The position numbers and the translations under genes are program-made. Below are positions 13,577 to 25,079 of a stretch of DNA of 64,000 nt, piece after piece. The stretch comes from Plecoglossus altivelis (Eukaryota; Chordata; Actinopteri; Osmeriformes; Plecoglossidae): NCBI GenBank assembly GCA_036571765.1, contig BROE01000012.1, positions 13,234,758-13,298,757 on the forward strand, given 5' to 3'. Each line of letters opens with the position of its first letter. Within the stretch, counting starts at the first letter, position 1. The notes below the pieces were generated by a model. That model was not told where the DNA came from, made no database searches, and worked only from the letters and a program-made list of their open reading frames with translations.

Positions 13577-14036
13577 CTTCTCTCTTTCTCTCTCCTCCTC
13601 TTTCTCTCTCTCTCTCTCCTTCTCTCTTTCTGTTCTCTCTGTCTCTCCTCCCACTCTCTCCTTCTGGCTCTCTCCCCTTTGTTCTCTTTCCCTCTCCTTC
13701 TCTCAGTCTCTCTCTCTCCTTTTCTCTGTCTCTGTCTCTTTCTCTTTCCTTGTCTCTCCCTCTCCTTCTCTCTCTCTCTCTCTCTTTGTCTCTCTCTTCT
13801 TCTCCCTTTCCTTATCTCCGTCTCTCTCTCTCATTCTCTTTCTTTCTCTCTCCCTCTCCTCTCTCTCTTTTTCTCTCTCTCCTTCTCCCTTTCCTTCTCT
13901 CTCCCTTTCCTTCTCTCTCTCCTCCTTCTCTTTCCGTCTCTCTCCCTCTTTTTCTCTCTAACTCTCTCTCCTTCTCTCTCCCTCTCCTTCTTTCTCTCCC
14001 TCTCTCTCCTTCTCTCCCTCTCTCCCCCCCCCCTCT
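13577..14036. repeat. CT-rich polypyrimidine tract, about 460 bp
   Basis: TCTCTCTC, CCTTCTCTC and CTTTCTC words cover about 460 bp with almost no purine. Leu/Ser-rich and Arg/Glu-rich frames are artefacts of the tract. Confidence 0.95.
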
Positions 14037-14039
14037 CTT

Positions 14040-14425
14040 CTGAGCTGTGTCTCCTGTCATGATGGATTCGGTAATAAGCGTTGAGCGGCGGTCCCCAGCC
14101 TTCTGGGTAATTGTCATATTTGTCACCTTTCGAGGCGAGCAGGAGAGTGTGGAGCCCGTGTGATCTAATTGGGCCGAGTTATCAGGCAGCAGCGGCAAGG
14201 CACAGGGGAGAGGGCCGCTGATTCATCCCCTGTTCAGGGGGAGATGGAGGAGTCATTAGATAGACAGAGAGCCATTACTGGCTCCACGCGCAGCAGAGGC
14301 CGGGGCCAGATTCCACACACCTGCCGGATTCATGGCTGTGAAAGTAGCTGATTGTTTGGGTGACACATTATGGATGCTGACACGTCCGCTCAGCTGGGGA
14401 ATGTTTCGTCCGATGCACGTTGAAT
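14040..14425. other. Candidate conserved non-coding segment
   Basis: High-complexity sequence between two repeat fields, rich in balanced motifs (GGTAATAAG, TCTAATTGGG, AGCTGATTG). It has no credible open frame. Looks like regulatory rather than decayed DNA, by composition only. Confidence 0.25.
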
Positions 14426-14454
14426 TTGCGTGGCAAACTCACGCGAGCGCACGC

Positions 14455-14505
14455 GCACGCACACGCATACGCATACACACACACACACACACACACACAC
14501 GCTAG
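14455..14505. repeat. (CA)n microsatellite
   Basis: CGCA and CA dinucleotide array. Confidence 0.9.
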
Positions 14506-14543
14506 TGTGGGTGCATACACAGCAGTCTATAGTCGTAAACACT

Positions 14544-14545
<2 letters not shown>

Positions 14546-14578
<33 letters not shown>

Positions 14579-14672
14579 GAGGAGGAAGGGAAAGATGAAC
14601 AGGGGATGGAGAAAGAGAGAGTGAGAGAGACGGAGGAAAGGAGAGGAGAAAGGGGAGAGACGGAGACAGAGA
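14546..14672. repeat. (GA)n purine tract
   Basis: Pure GA run at about 14,548-14,575, then interrupted GAGGAG, GAAAG and GGAGA sequence. Confidence 0.9.
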
Positions 14673-15714
14673 GAAGGCCTGGTGGTTTTTCCAAATAGCA
14701 GGAGAGGTGTCCACCTTGTGAAGCGATGACAGAATATAAGCTAATATGTAGTTGTGTGTCTGCTGGATTAATTTATGACCCCCTGCAGCTGTGAAAACAG
14801 CGGCCTGGAAACAGCCAGAGCTCCCTGCCAGCTACAGAGAGCCACGTTCTTCTCCAGTTCAGAATCTGCATCAACAGTGCTGGATCATTCATCTGAGCGG
14901 TATAAAATATGCGCCCTGCTCTGCATTTGTTTGGAATCCATTCATCATCGTTCCCCTTCTCCGAGCAGGGACTGTTGATAGAACAATGCTGGAGAAGTGA
15001 TGCAGTGCCGGAGCGTTTAGGGAAACACTTTCTCAAAGCTCTGCGTCTTTCTCTTGGCGATAGTTTCTCAAGACTACAGCAGAGTCTGGGACCGGACGGG
15101 TTTGGAATCGACCGTGTTTTTCTTTCCAGAGAAAGTGAGAACTGTTTCTCTCATGTCGGAGCGTCCAAGAACGATGAAACAAACGTGACCACGAAAACAA
15201 AACATCGTAATGAATTTCAATGCTTCAACAAGTAACTGAGGCCATTCTGGTGGGTCAGAGTCGGTTTGATTGTTTTGTAACTCAACGGAATATTCGCCTG
15301 AGATCGCTGTGGTAACCTGCCCCACTCTGCTTCCTGAACGCATGACATCATCGGTTTGATCTCAGCCCTGACCGCTTATGGCTTTGGGCCATGGCCTCGC
15401 TCAGTCCTTCAGACACATCAAAGTTTTATATAACAGTCATGCTGTTTTCATCTGGGGTAAGACGAGGCTTTATATCCATTACAGAGTGATTCACTTCTCA
15501 TTTCTGAGGCAATGTTATGACTGTAATTACGTGTGTCTGTCAAACAAGGCATTTGCTATAATTGAGTCATGAGGAATTAGCATAAAGGCTAATTTGTTTG
15601 GTCAGGCGTGGGTTTGGGCAGCATAGGGACGGGCTGACAACAGGGGGGCTGAGATTTGATGGAATAGGGGTGTCGACAGAGGGTTGTTTACTGAGTTAAA
15701 GATTACAGTCTCTA
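14673..15714. other. Gene-free unique sequence
   Basis: High-complexity DNA. Open frames of up to about 108 codons exist but lack splice signals, codon bias or recognisable family motifs. Confidence 0.45.
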
Positions 15715-15764
15715 ACACACACCCACACACACACACAAATACAATTTGGACGCAGACACACGCG

Positions 15765-15808
<44 letters not shown>
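15715..15808. repeat. (CA)n microsatellite with CG core
   Basis: CA repeats with an alternating CGCGCG stretch near 15,761-15,772. Alternating purine-pyrimidine sequence of this kind favours Z-DNA. Confidence 0.92.
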
Positions 15809-15810
<2 letters not shown>

Positions 15811-15971
15811 TTGCTGCCGCGCCGGCTTGTGAGTGAGTTGAAGGAGCGCAAGAGCTTAGTTTGATTTATTTGATGGCTTCTGGCTTTTAAATCCAACTTT
15901 GTCTGAACTGTTGGGAAGTTTGAAAAATCAAGCCTGCAATGCCAATGACAATATGAAGAAATGACTTTCTT

Positions 15972-16082
15972 AATAAACCTTTTAAGATGAACCATCTTGT
16001 TCACATGGGATAAACCCTTTAAGATGAACCATCTTGTTCGCATGGGATAAACCCTTTAAGACGAACCATCTCGTTCGTCCTC
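15972..16082. repeat. 37-bp tandem repeat, 3 copies
   Basis: Three copies of a 37-bp unit containing AAGATGAACCATCTT, itself a 6-bp-stem inverted repeat with a 3-nt loop. The third copy has changes in both arms. Confidence 0.9.
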
Positions 16083-17492
16083 CCATCATTCAACTCACTC
16101 CTCAGTTATGTATGTAGGCCACGCAAACCAGCAGATCTCTCCACAATCACACCCTCACGTAAACAAACAGTCTCTCGCTTCCAGTCTCGTAGACTTACAC
16201 ATTCATAGTCACACAGACTCTCACGATGTAACACACGACTGAACGCACACACACACACACGTATGCACACTCTCAGTCTCTCACGCAACAGTACATTCTC
16301 CCAAAGCAGAACGCCGTCCGAGTCCATTCTAACGACAGGCAGCATCCCAGAACATGTAACCCACACGCGTGTGTCTGTGAAAACAGTAGTGAGCAGAGCC
16401 GTGAAGCACAGCATCTGTGCTGCTCTCTGGGTGGTCCGGCACAGATACAGGAAGTCTCAGGTTTGGACGTTTCCTGTCCGGCGTGCAGCTGGCATGATGG
16501 ACGTCCCCAAAGCGGCGTTGCTTGGAGACACAGAACTTCTCTTTCACCTGTGTTTTCCTGTGAGGTTTTTACTCTGCGATATTCTTTCCTTGATTTTTAT
16601 TTTAATTTTCTTCGGGGGTTTTAATTACTATACATAGTTTATGATAATCGTAGCTCATTTCAGTATAGAATGATCACTTATTTATCATAGGTTTAGATCA
16701 TTTGTTAAAGGTTTGGATAGACCACTAGCATAGTATCAAGAGTAGCATGGCAATGGTGATACACAGGAACAGTATGGCTGCATGTATGTCCTGCATTCCC
16801 TTTTTTATTCATTTAGCTTTTACCTTTTAAAACCTTCACAGAAATGGTGCATATAGAATAGCATATAGCATATAGTATACCATATAGTTCAGCAGAAAAT
16901 CAAGGATCTGATGTTCAGAGTTGTAGAATGTGAAGTCAATACTTTTCTACTAGGCTACTATCCACAATCTTAGATCATTCCTTTTTTCATCCTATTTTAA
17001 AGGTTATGTTCTACGAACGGTGTTAAATAATGCGTGTTCCACACATGACCACAAGATGGGGCTGTTATTTAAGCAACAGTGAATAGAAAACAGGTCGCCC
17101 TTGAAAACTACAATGACAAGTCGTTACCACTAGATGGCAGACAGTGCAACGCTGTGACAGCGTTGCGCTGGAACAGCCATGACAAGAAGCAGGTGTGATG
17201 CAGCCGAACAATGGAGCGAGCTTTCTTTCAAAAACGTGTCAAAACACGTTGACGATAAGTTAAAGTTCCTTCCCGGATAAAGAACATGTAAAGTTTCTCA
17301 AACGTACTTTACAGCATGTGACACTTTGTATAACTTTACATATACAGTATATGTTGGAGGTAAGTACATGTTACAGGGTTGTTGACACAATATAACTTGA
17401 GTTCATCAGACTTCCTGTTTAAAGAAACTCCATCAACAACCATCCAATCGGAAGGTAGCTTGGTTAGTTGAGGTTTGGAGAGTTGTACACCT
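16083..17492. other. Gene-free unique sequence
   Basis: No gene recognised. Includes short CA repeats near 16,247-16,260, an AT-rich section at 16,600-16,900 with repeated CATATAG words, and two CTCF-like motifs at 17,049-17,140. Confidence 0.5.
17127..17140 (+). promoter_or_regulatory. CTCF-like motif, plus orientation
   Basis: CCACTAGATGGCAG fits the CTCF core at every core position. A weaker match, CCACAAGATGGGG, lies 78 bp upstream (17,049) in the same orientation. A perfect 9-bp-stem inverted repeat (17,146-17,166) follows 5 bp downstream. Motif match only. Confidence 0.4.
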
Positions 17493-17692
17493 CTGACTAG
17501 AGGAGAGACCAGAGGAGAGACCAGAGGTGTGACCAGAGGAGAGACCACAGGTGTGACCAGAGGAGAGACCAGAGGAGAGACCAGAGGTGTGACCAGAGGA
17601 GAGACCAGAGGAGAGACCAGAGGAGTGACCAGAGGTGTGACCAGAGGTGTGACCACAGGAGAGACCACAGGTGTGACCACAGGTGTGTTCAG
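17493..17692. repeat. 12-bp minisatellite, about 16 copies
   Basis: Tandem GACCAGAGGAGA and GACCAGAGGTGT or GACCACAGGTGT units. Because 12 is a multiple of 3 the array stays open in several frames, giving four-residue peptide repeats. No flanking coding sequence supports a gene. Confidence 0.95.
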
Positions 17693-17782
17693 CGTCCAAA
17701 TGGTCACTGTCTGGGAGTTTGTAGCACCGCTTAAGCTTGTCAACATCAAAGGGTTCACTCGTAAACTCTTACTCTCTGTACA

Positions 17783-17832
17783 TCCTCTCCCTTCCCTCCC
17801 TTCCCTCCCTTCCCTCCCTTCCCTCCCTTCCC
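17783..17832. repeat. (CCCTT)n-type repeat
   Basis: About five CTCCCTTCC units in a pyrimidine-rich region that continues to about 18,030. Confidence 0.85.
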
Positions 17833-18172
17833 CCTCGGCTGGTGGGCCCCTGACTGGTCAACGTTGTCCTAGCAAAGTGTGCCTTTCGTTTTGTACACAG
17901 CCTCCCTCCCATTCCCCCTGCCCTCCATCATCCTCTTCATATAACCTCACCCTGCCCTCAACTACCCCTAACCGCCTCCCTGCCCCCCACCCCCCAGCCC
18001 CCTCACACACACCCACACACACTCCCTGCTCCAGACTTTGTGTCAGTGAAAAGGATCTTCTCAAATGTCGTCCGGCCCAGCCAGCTGCTGTGGGATGGGC
18101 CTCTCTTTCAGGGCTTCAATGAAGGAGGGGGAGGGGGGCGGGGGGCACCTTTGTACGGTGTCACTCCTCTAT

Positions 18173-18173
<1 letters not shown>

Positions 18174-18204
<31 letters not shown>
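18174..18204. repeat. Poly-C tract
   Basis: 31 consecutive C. G-rich sequence on the same strand follows at 18,280-18,312. Confidence 0.95.
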
Positions 18205-18365
18205 ACCATCCCCCTCCTCCCCCTCGCTCAGTGACGAGGGTGTAAGTGCTGGCTGCTGCCTTTGTCTGACTTTTGTTTTGGGGGGGTGGGGTGGGGGGGG
18301 CAGGGAGGGGGCTGTGGTGTCCACGCGACCACATTGAGCCATCTGAACTGCTCTTGGACTCCTGA

Positions 18366-18852
18366 ACACACACTCACATGCACACTGCCTCTCTTGCTCT
18401 CATACGCACGCACACATGTGCACATACAGACACAGCTATGTACACACGTATGCACACAGGCTCTCACTTGCACATATATGTGAACACACACACCTACGCA
18501 CACACACTTTCACTTACATACGTGCACACACATATGCACGCAGGGACACACACATGCACACATACACTCACATGCACACACACATGCACACACACATGCA
18601 CACACACATGCACACAGACACACGCACACAGACACTCACGTGCACACACACATGCATGCACACGTACACACACATACACACACAGACATGCACACAGGCA
18701 CATTTACACAGGCACATGCACACAGACACATGCACACAGACACATGCACACGGACACTCATGTGCACACACACATGTATGCACACGTACACTCACATACA
18801 CACACAGACATCCACACAGGCACACGCCCACACGCACCCACACACTCACAGT
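18366..18852. repeat. CACA/CATG complex minisatellite
   Basis: About 490 bp of ACACAC, CACATGCA and CACAGACA words with partial higher-order periodicity. All long frames are repeat products. Confidence 0.93.
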
Positions 18853-18977
18853 CCTTCCAGACAAGGGCCTCTCTTGGGCCCCTCAGAGCTCCTGGTCTAG
18901 CCTGCTGACACAGACAGCACTCAGCGACAAGCTCCGCTGACAAGCTTAACCTCTATGGCTTCAACACTCTCCTACAC

Positions 18978-18985
18978 AGACACAT

Positions 18986-19018
<33 letters not shown>
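18978..19018. repeat. (CA)n microsatellite
   Basis: About 20 CA units. Confidence 0.93.
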
Positions 19019-19019
<1 letters not shown>

Positions 19020-19255
19020 CGCCCCACAAACACAAACACCCATGCCATCTCTTCTTTTCACTAGACACAAGTGTGCACCAATGAGTGGGTGAGTGTGTGT
19101 GTGGGGGGACCTCTTTGTCAGGCAGGAAGGCATGTTTTGGTAACAGTTTTCAGTGTATGTCAACACTGGTCTCCACGGTAACACAACCGTTCACAACAGA
19201 GCCTAGCTGTCTGCAAAATACAGGCGTCAACATACTGTCGCCATGAACAAACGCG

Positions 19256-19396
19256 GTTCTGAACACACACGGTCCAGAACACACACGGTCCAGAACACAC
19301 AAGGTCGTGAACACACACGGTCCTGAACACACGCAGTCCAGAACACACGAGGTCGTGAACACACACGGTCCGGAACACGCACAGTCCTGAACATGC
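19256..19396. repeat. 16-bp minisatellite, about 9 copies
   Basis: Units of the type CTGAACACACACGGTC with CAGAACAC and GTGAACAC variants. Confidence 0.92.
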
Positions 19397-19547
19397 TCAC
19401 TGTACAGGTTTAAACCCTGTGCAAAGCGTGTGATGAATGAACCTGCCGATTACAACAAGACGCTCCGAAGACGCCGCTCGTCTAAGAGTCTCCTCCTCTC
19501 AGCTGGGCGTGAGCGTGTTTCTATTCAACCTCAAGACATCTTGAGGC

Positions 19548-19768
19548 AACACGCACACACAAACACACCCACACACACATACACAAACACACACGCACAC
19601 AAAGGCACACACGCAAACAAAAACGCACACACAAACACACAAACACACCCACACACACATACACAAACACACACAAACACACACAAACACAACCACACAC
19701 ACGCACACACACGCACACGCGCACACGCACCCGCACACACACACAAACACACACACACACACGCAGCA
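19548..19768. repeat. (CA)n/(CAAA) microsatellite
   Basis: ACACAC, CAAACACAC and CACACGCA words over 220 bp. Confidence 0.93.
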
Positions 19769-19834
19769 CCCTGTAGACATGCAGCATTTCGGAGAAACTT
19801 GTAAACATCAGATAACTTGTTTACATAGGTCATC

Positions 19835-19900
19835 TTTTATTTATTTGGCAGTGGTCTTGATCCGTTTTTAGACATTTGTATCCGAAAACGACGTACAAAA
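19835..19900. mobile_element. Possible fragment of a teleost interspersed repeat
   Basis: A stretch with TTTGGCAG, ATCCG and CGACGTACAA resembles, in degenerate form, a widespread fish repeat motif (an AGCAGACGCTT-type block followed by an AAAGCGAC-type block). Recognised by memory of the motif only; a repeat-library search would decide. Confidence 0.25.
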
Positions 19901-19981
19901 AACTGTAATAAGTGCAGCAGAGAAAAAGATCGAAAGGGCATGGTTCTAAATTAAATGTTCTCTCTTCCATCACTGTTGTGT

Positions 19982-20078
19982 TTATGTGTGTGTGTTAATG
20001 TGTGTGTATGTTAATGTGTGTGTGTGTTTATGTGTGTGTGTGTGTTAATATGTGTATGCGTTAATGTGTGTGTGTGTT
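19982..20078. repeat. (TG)n microsatellite
   Basis: TGTGTG runs separated by TTAATG or TTTATG. Confidence 0.9.
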
Positions 20079-20161
20079 ATCATCACCATCACCATCATCA
20101 TCACCATCATCATCACCATCATCATCATCATCATCATCATCACCATCACCATCACCATCAC

Positions 20162-20202
<41 letters not shown>

Positions 20203-20309
20203 CCATCACCATCATCACCATCATCACCATCATCACCATCATCACCATCACCATCACCATCACCATCACCATCACCATCACCATCATCATCATCATCATC
20301 ATCATCATC
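20079..20309. repeat. (ATC/ACC)n triplet repeat
   Basis: About 77 CAT/CAC triplets in a row. One plus-strand frame reads as an uninterrupted poly-histidine. No conserved protein context flanks it, so I treat it as a microsatellite. Confidence 0.95.
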
Positions 20310-21441
20310 GTATCAGAGCAGCTTATGCTGCAGAAGGGGTGGTGAGAGGTGTGTGTGCGCGCGTGTGTGTACCTCATTGTGTGTGCATGTGTGTGTGCCA
20401 TTGTTTATGCAAAAGCTTATGCATGTGTCTGTGTTTCCGTGAGCATGTGCATGTGAATGTTTGTTCAAATGCATGTGTGCATACATGTTGGTGTGTATCT
20501 ACATATTCGTTATCAGTTTGGATGCTAAATGTGACCCTTGACCTGGCAGAGCCCAACAGCAGGTTGATTCTAATGAGTAGATATTAACATGGAGAGGACA
20601 GAACCCTCTATAACACACACACATTATTAAGCAAGCTGCTTGTATGTGTCTCTGGTGGCACTGACGCCGTGGTAACAACCAGGATCCAACCGGCAGGAAC
20701 ACTGTGTGAACATCAACAATAGAGACACACCTGTTTACTGTCTGAAGAGAAAATTAGACGCTCGTTCGCCGTTTAATTGGACAAATTAAAATCCTTTAAT
20801 TATCTTCCCCATGGCAACGGCTGCGGTCCAAGAACCGGTCACCGCTGGGCTTGGTTGGCAGGGATTCCGATGGCTGTCGCCCGGGCAACAGGGCTCCAGT
20901 CAGGCGCCCCTCAACACACACACACGCATGCACACACACACACACAACGATGTCCTCCTCTTAGCACCATCTGCTGCTTCTCCCGGGACCCCCAGCTACC
21001 CCCAGTTGAGGGGGAGGAGAGAGGCTGCTGAATAGACACTTGAGCAGGGCCATGTGGCCAGAGCTCTTGCAAAATGGGTTGAGACAGGGGCCAAGGAGAG
21101 GCACAGATAATGAAATCCTATGACCCAGGTCACTAAAGGCACCGCCCCTCTCTTCCAGAGACCGAGACAGGTTTTCATGCTCATACAGGTGCATGTACAC
21201 ACACACACCTGCACACATACACACCTGCGCATGCAGACATCCAAAGTCCTTGCATGCATGAAGACAAACGCACATGCATGCAGATGCACTGCTGCACTCG
21301 TTTCCACCCACCTACACACAGACACACTCCGGACAGACATGCTGTGTCTCTGAGCAGCTGTGCGGCTTGTAGAGATAAGGCCCTGCCCTGCATCATGTGT
21401 CTTATCTGATGAGGCCTCCTGGGTGTCGTTCAGGACCCTCC

Positions 21442-21442
<1 letters not shown>

Positions 21443-21514
<72 letters not shown>
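21443..21514. repeat. (CTGC)n tetranucleotide repeat
   Basis: About 18 perfect copies of TGCC/CTGC. Confidence 0.97.
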
Positions 21515-21516
<2 letters not shown>

Positions 21517-23025
21517 ATAGCTCCCTCCTCCTCAGCCCCTGCACCCAGCTCCTGCATGCTCCCATTGTACCACCTCTGAATGGGGATCAGTGAAACTAGG
21601 GGCTTGAATGGATGAATGAGAGCTGGCTTGTGCCAGGCACAGGCCTCTCTTGCTCTCTCTCTCCTCCTCCCTTTCTCTCTCCCTCCCTCTCTCCCCCTCC
21701 TCATTATGCGGGGCAGCAGATGGAGCGAGGGAGTTTACGGGACGGTTGCCGGGCAGGCTTTGGGAGGAGGGTGTGCAGGGTTGTGGAGGTTGTAAGGGGG
21801 TTGGAGTGGACCTGTGGTCCACAGGCGCTCACTGTCTGATGGGGAACAAAGGAGCAGGCAGCAGGCTGACCCACTCTGCACTCAGGCTCTAATTAAACAC
21901 ACCATGGTTGGAGGGCTCTGGGTCTAGCTCAGGCGGGGAGGGGGGGTGGGCTCTGGGGCTGGGGGGCCGGGGTGGCTGGGTTTAGCTGGGGCACTGACTC
22001 TAGTGGGGGGGGTGCTACTCAGCAAAGGCAGCTGATGTGAAGGTCAGATAGGGGCAGTGCGGGGGCTAGGCCATGGGCTGAATGGCATGTGTTTGTATAT
22101 GTCAATGTGTGTGCACGCATAGGCTTACGTTCTCGTGTGTGATATGAGTATTGTACGTCATCACGTGTGTGCATGTATGCGCGTCTGCTAAGTGAATGTC
22201 TGTGTATGGAGAAGGGTCTGTAGAGTACACGTGTGTGCGTCTGAACAGTGATAAAACAGTATGTGCGTGTGAGCATGTGGACGTGTGTGTGGTGATAAGC
22301 GTGGGGGGGTGTGGGGGGGACGTCAGTGGGGGGCAGAGTAGAAACGTGTGAGACTGAAGGCAGCTGTTGACTACTACAGCAGCCACAATACCTCAGTAGT
22401 GACATGCAACATGCTGAGCTGAGATTTGTCTGAGGGGGGTCTCCGTGGAAACAAAAGCCTCTGGAAAGTTCTGAATTTCAAATGACAGGCCGTACAGAGA
22501 CGGCGTGTGCCAGGGGAGGAACAGACCGCCAGCAAACTTTTTGTCTGATTGTGTCGTGTTCGGATAGATCCGCCTTCAACTTCAAGCATGGCCCGGTTCA
22601 ATACTCTGGTTTGAAGATCTTTCCTTGGTAAATAACTGTTTAGTCACCGCTTCAGCCAGACCCATTCATGTGTGTGGTGAAGTGAATCTTTTTTATTAAC
22701 CGTAGGGCTTGTTTGCCAGAACAGCTTTGCTCTTGTGAACGTCTCCTCAACTTTGTTTCCAGCACTGCAGCTATGAAGCTAGTTAGATACACCACACCTG
22801 CAGTCTCAGGTTATGCGAGGGAAGCTATAGCCAAGCCTGTCTGAGCCGTATGGGCTGGAATGAGCAGATGGAGTTAGTATCCTGGAACACACAGACAGTG
22901 TGTGCAGGAGTCCTCCTGATCTAGACAGCAGACCGGTGTCAGGCAGTTCACCGAACGACCCACTTTAGATGATGATGATGAGGAAGAGGTGAAGCTGTGA
23001 GACAAGAACTCTGTCAGGCGGGGGC
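21515..23025. other. Gene-free sequence with G-rich stretch
   Basis: No gene recognised. 21,931-22,012 has many runs of three or more G and could form G-quadruplexes. 22,080-22,340 is TG/CG-rich and degenerate. Confidence 0.5.
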
Positions 23026-23525
23026 ACTATTAGACAGGGACACTGTGAGACAGAGACACAGTGAGACAGGGACACTGTGAGACAGAGACACAGTGAGACA
23101 GGGACACTGTGAGACAGGAACACTGTGAGACAGGGACACTGTGAGACAGGGACACTGTGAGACAGAGACACTGTGAGACAGGAACACTATTAGACAAGGA
23201 CACTGTGAGACAGAGACACAGTGAGACAGGGACACTGTGAGACAGGGACACTGTGAGACAGGGACACTGTGAGACAGGAACACAGTGAGACAGGAACACA
23301 GTGAGACAGGAACACTGTGAGACAGAGACACTGTGAGACAGGGACACAGTGAGACAGGGACACTGTGAGACAGAGACACTGTGAGACAGAGACACAGTGA
23401 GACAGGAACACTGTGAGACAGGAACACTGTGAGACAGGAACACTGTGAGACAGGGACACAGTGAGACAGAGACACTGTGAGACAGGGACACTGTGAGACA
23501 GGGACACTGTGAGACAGAAACACAC
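23026..23525. repeat. 16-bp minisatellite, about 31 copies
   Basis: Units GAGACAGGGACACTGT with A/G and T/A variants (GACAGAGACACAGT, GACAGGAACACTGT). The minus strand stays open in all three frames with Ser/Cys/Val-rich repeats. This is explained by the stop-free unit; no gene is implied. Confidence 0.96.
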
Positions 23526-23604
23526 TGTACACAGAAGCAGTTCCAGGTGGGATGACTCTCCGCTACTCCCGTCCTCAGTCCCTCCCTCCCTGGGTATAGG
23601 GACA

Positions 23605-23747
23605 TACGTGTGAGTGTGTGTGAGTGCGTGTGTGTGCGTGTGTGTGTGAGTGTGTGTGTTTGTATGTGAGTGTGTGTGTGAGTGTGTGTGTGAGTGTGTG
23701 TGTGAGTGTGTGAATATGTGTGTGAGTGTTTGTGTGTGTGTGTGTGT

Positions 23748-23786
<39 letters not shown>

Positions 23787-23803
23787 TGTGTGTGTTGTGT
23801 GTT
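23605..23803. repeat. (TG)n/(TGAG)n microsatellite
   Basis: TGTGTG runs with GAGTG interruptions, just beyond the 3' end of the left gadd45g gene. Confidence 0.95.
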
Positions 23804-23876
23804 TGCGTCAAGTATAAACAAGTTCACACTGAAGGCAGAACGAAACATTCTATCAACAACATTTTTTGTTCAAGAG

Positions 23877-24631
23877 TTTATTTGTAATATCAAGAATTAG
23901 CCATTTTGTTCAATTCCACAAATATTTCTGAAATCCTTCGACAAAAGTAGATTCATTGTTTTTTTTTTTCTTTTTCTTTGTCATAATAAATAATCATCTC
24001 CGAAGACAAGTCTAGTCAATGTTTTTTTTCTTCTTTTTTTGATGCATTCAAATGTTCTAAAGTGAAACCTTTAGAGAACAGTGGTTTCATGTACTTATTT
24101 ATTTTTTGTATTTTTTACGTTTTGACATATTCAAATTATCTAAAGTGAAACCTTTAGAGAATCAAGACCATTCTGGAAAGTGGGAAATATTTCGCTGGCA
24201 GCAACGGTGGTAGTGTTGCTCAGCAAGAAGACATTTTAAAAAGTCCCTTTTTAAGAACGCTTCTTTCTCAGCACCGCTTCATCTCCTACTGCGCGTGCTT
24301 CAACGTGCGACTCTCGCTCTGTGGACCACAGAACGCAGAACTCGCTTCTCCTTTCTCTCCAAACCTCATCCGCACAAAGAATGAGGGTCCTTTTGTCGCT
24401 CTCGTGGCATGCCTGACCTCATTCACATAAAGAATGAGAGTCACCTTGGCATGGACGGTACAAGAACGGACGGATCGCGGGGGCCTCTCGGGCCGGCCAC
24501 GCGCTGCCTGGATGGGAATTCTCCTCAGGAGGATCCAGGGATGAGGAACAGGGTCATCCTGCAGAGTAGGATGAGTATTTCCTTGTAGAACGGCTTTTCA
24601 GCATCTCAGAAGACAAGAGGAACGTTCCAGT
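23877..24631 (-). other. 3'UTR of the left gadd45g copy
   Basis: The sequence after the stop codon contains two tandem hairpins (24,139-24,158 and 24,056-24,075). It has candidate AATAAA signals (read on the minus strand) at 24,098-24,103 and 23,877-23,882. Its first ~490 bases match the 3'UTR of the right copy. Which poly(A) signal is used cannot be decided from the sequence. Confidence 0.6.
24056..24158 (-). promoter_or_regulatory. Tandem hairpin pair in gadd45g 3'UTR (left)
   Basis: On the mRNA strand the word TCTAAAG-GTTTCA-CTTTAGA occurs twice: 24,158-24,139 and 24,075-24,056. Each has a perfect 7-bp stem and the same 6-nt loop. The right gene has the same pair with a compensated stem change (see the right-copy entry). 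Function unknown. Confidence 0.55.
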
Positions 24632-25079
24632 TCAACGGCCCGGCAGGGTGATCTCAGGAACCCAATCGTTCAGGCTGCGGCTCTCCTCGCAGAACCGATG
24701 CAGCTTCTCTAGAGCCGGGTCCTCCCACGCACCATCAGCTGGGTTCTGTTCAACAACAGGGAAAAGAACATGAGTCACATGGAACCACAGGCTTTACTGT
24801 TAGACTGGGCTGCGGACGGTAGAGGCTGGATAGGCTTGTCTGGGCTGGGGGTACATACCGTGATCAGGACGCAGTGAGCATCTTCCAGTTGACCGGCCTT
24901 GTCACCGACAATCTCAGCCAGACGCTCCATGTCGCTCACTCTGACGATGCTGATGTCGTTGTCGAAGCAGAACGACTGGATGAGGGTGAAGTGAATCTGG
25001 AGAGCGATGTCACATTCAAACTCCTCGTCGGTGGCCAGGACGCAAAAAGACACACTGTCTGGGTCACTGCAGGAAACAA
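24139..25079. repeat. Left arm of large inverted repeat
   Basis: Nearly identical to the reverse complement of 28,893-30,146, covering exon 2, intron 2, exon 3 and the proximal 3'UTR of gadd45g. I noticed one exon 2 difference (the codon after ACC: GAC here, GAT in the right copy) and a few beyond 24,180. Similarity stops within about 14 bp of the intron 1/exon 2 boundary on the inner side and at the first 3'UTR hairpin on the outer side. Confidence 0.93.

Noticed and set aside
17475..18122. 215-codon plus-strand frame with TRGE/TRGV repeats
   Set aside because: The 12-bp minisatellite keeps any phase open. The downstream part is low-complexity Pro/Ser sequence.
20018..20587. Plus-strand open frame of 189 codons with a long poly-histidine run
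   Set aside because: It is the reading of an (ATC/ACC)n microsatellite flanked by TG repeats. No splice sites or conserved flanks.
23014..23848. Minus-strand open frames of up to 272 codons with Ser/His/Val/Cys repeats
   Set aside because: Fully explained by the stop-free 16-bp minisatellite and adjoining TG repeat, which are open in several frames at once.
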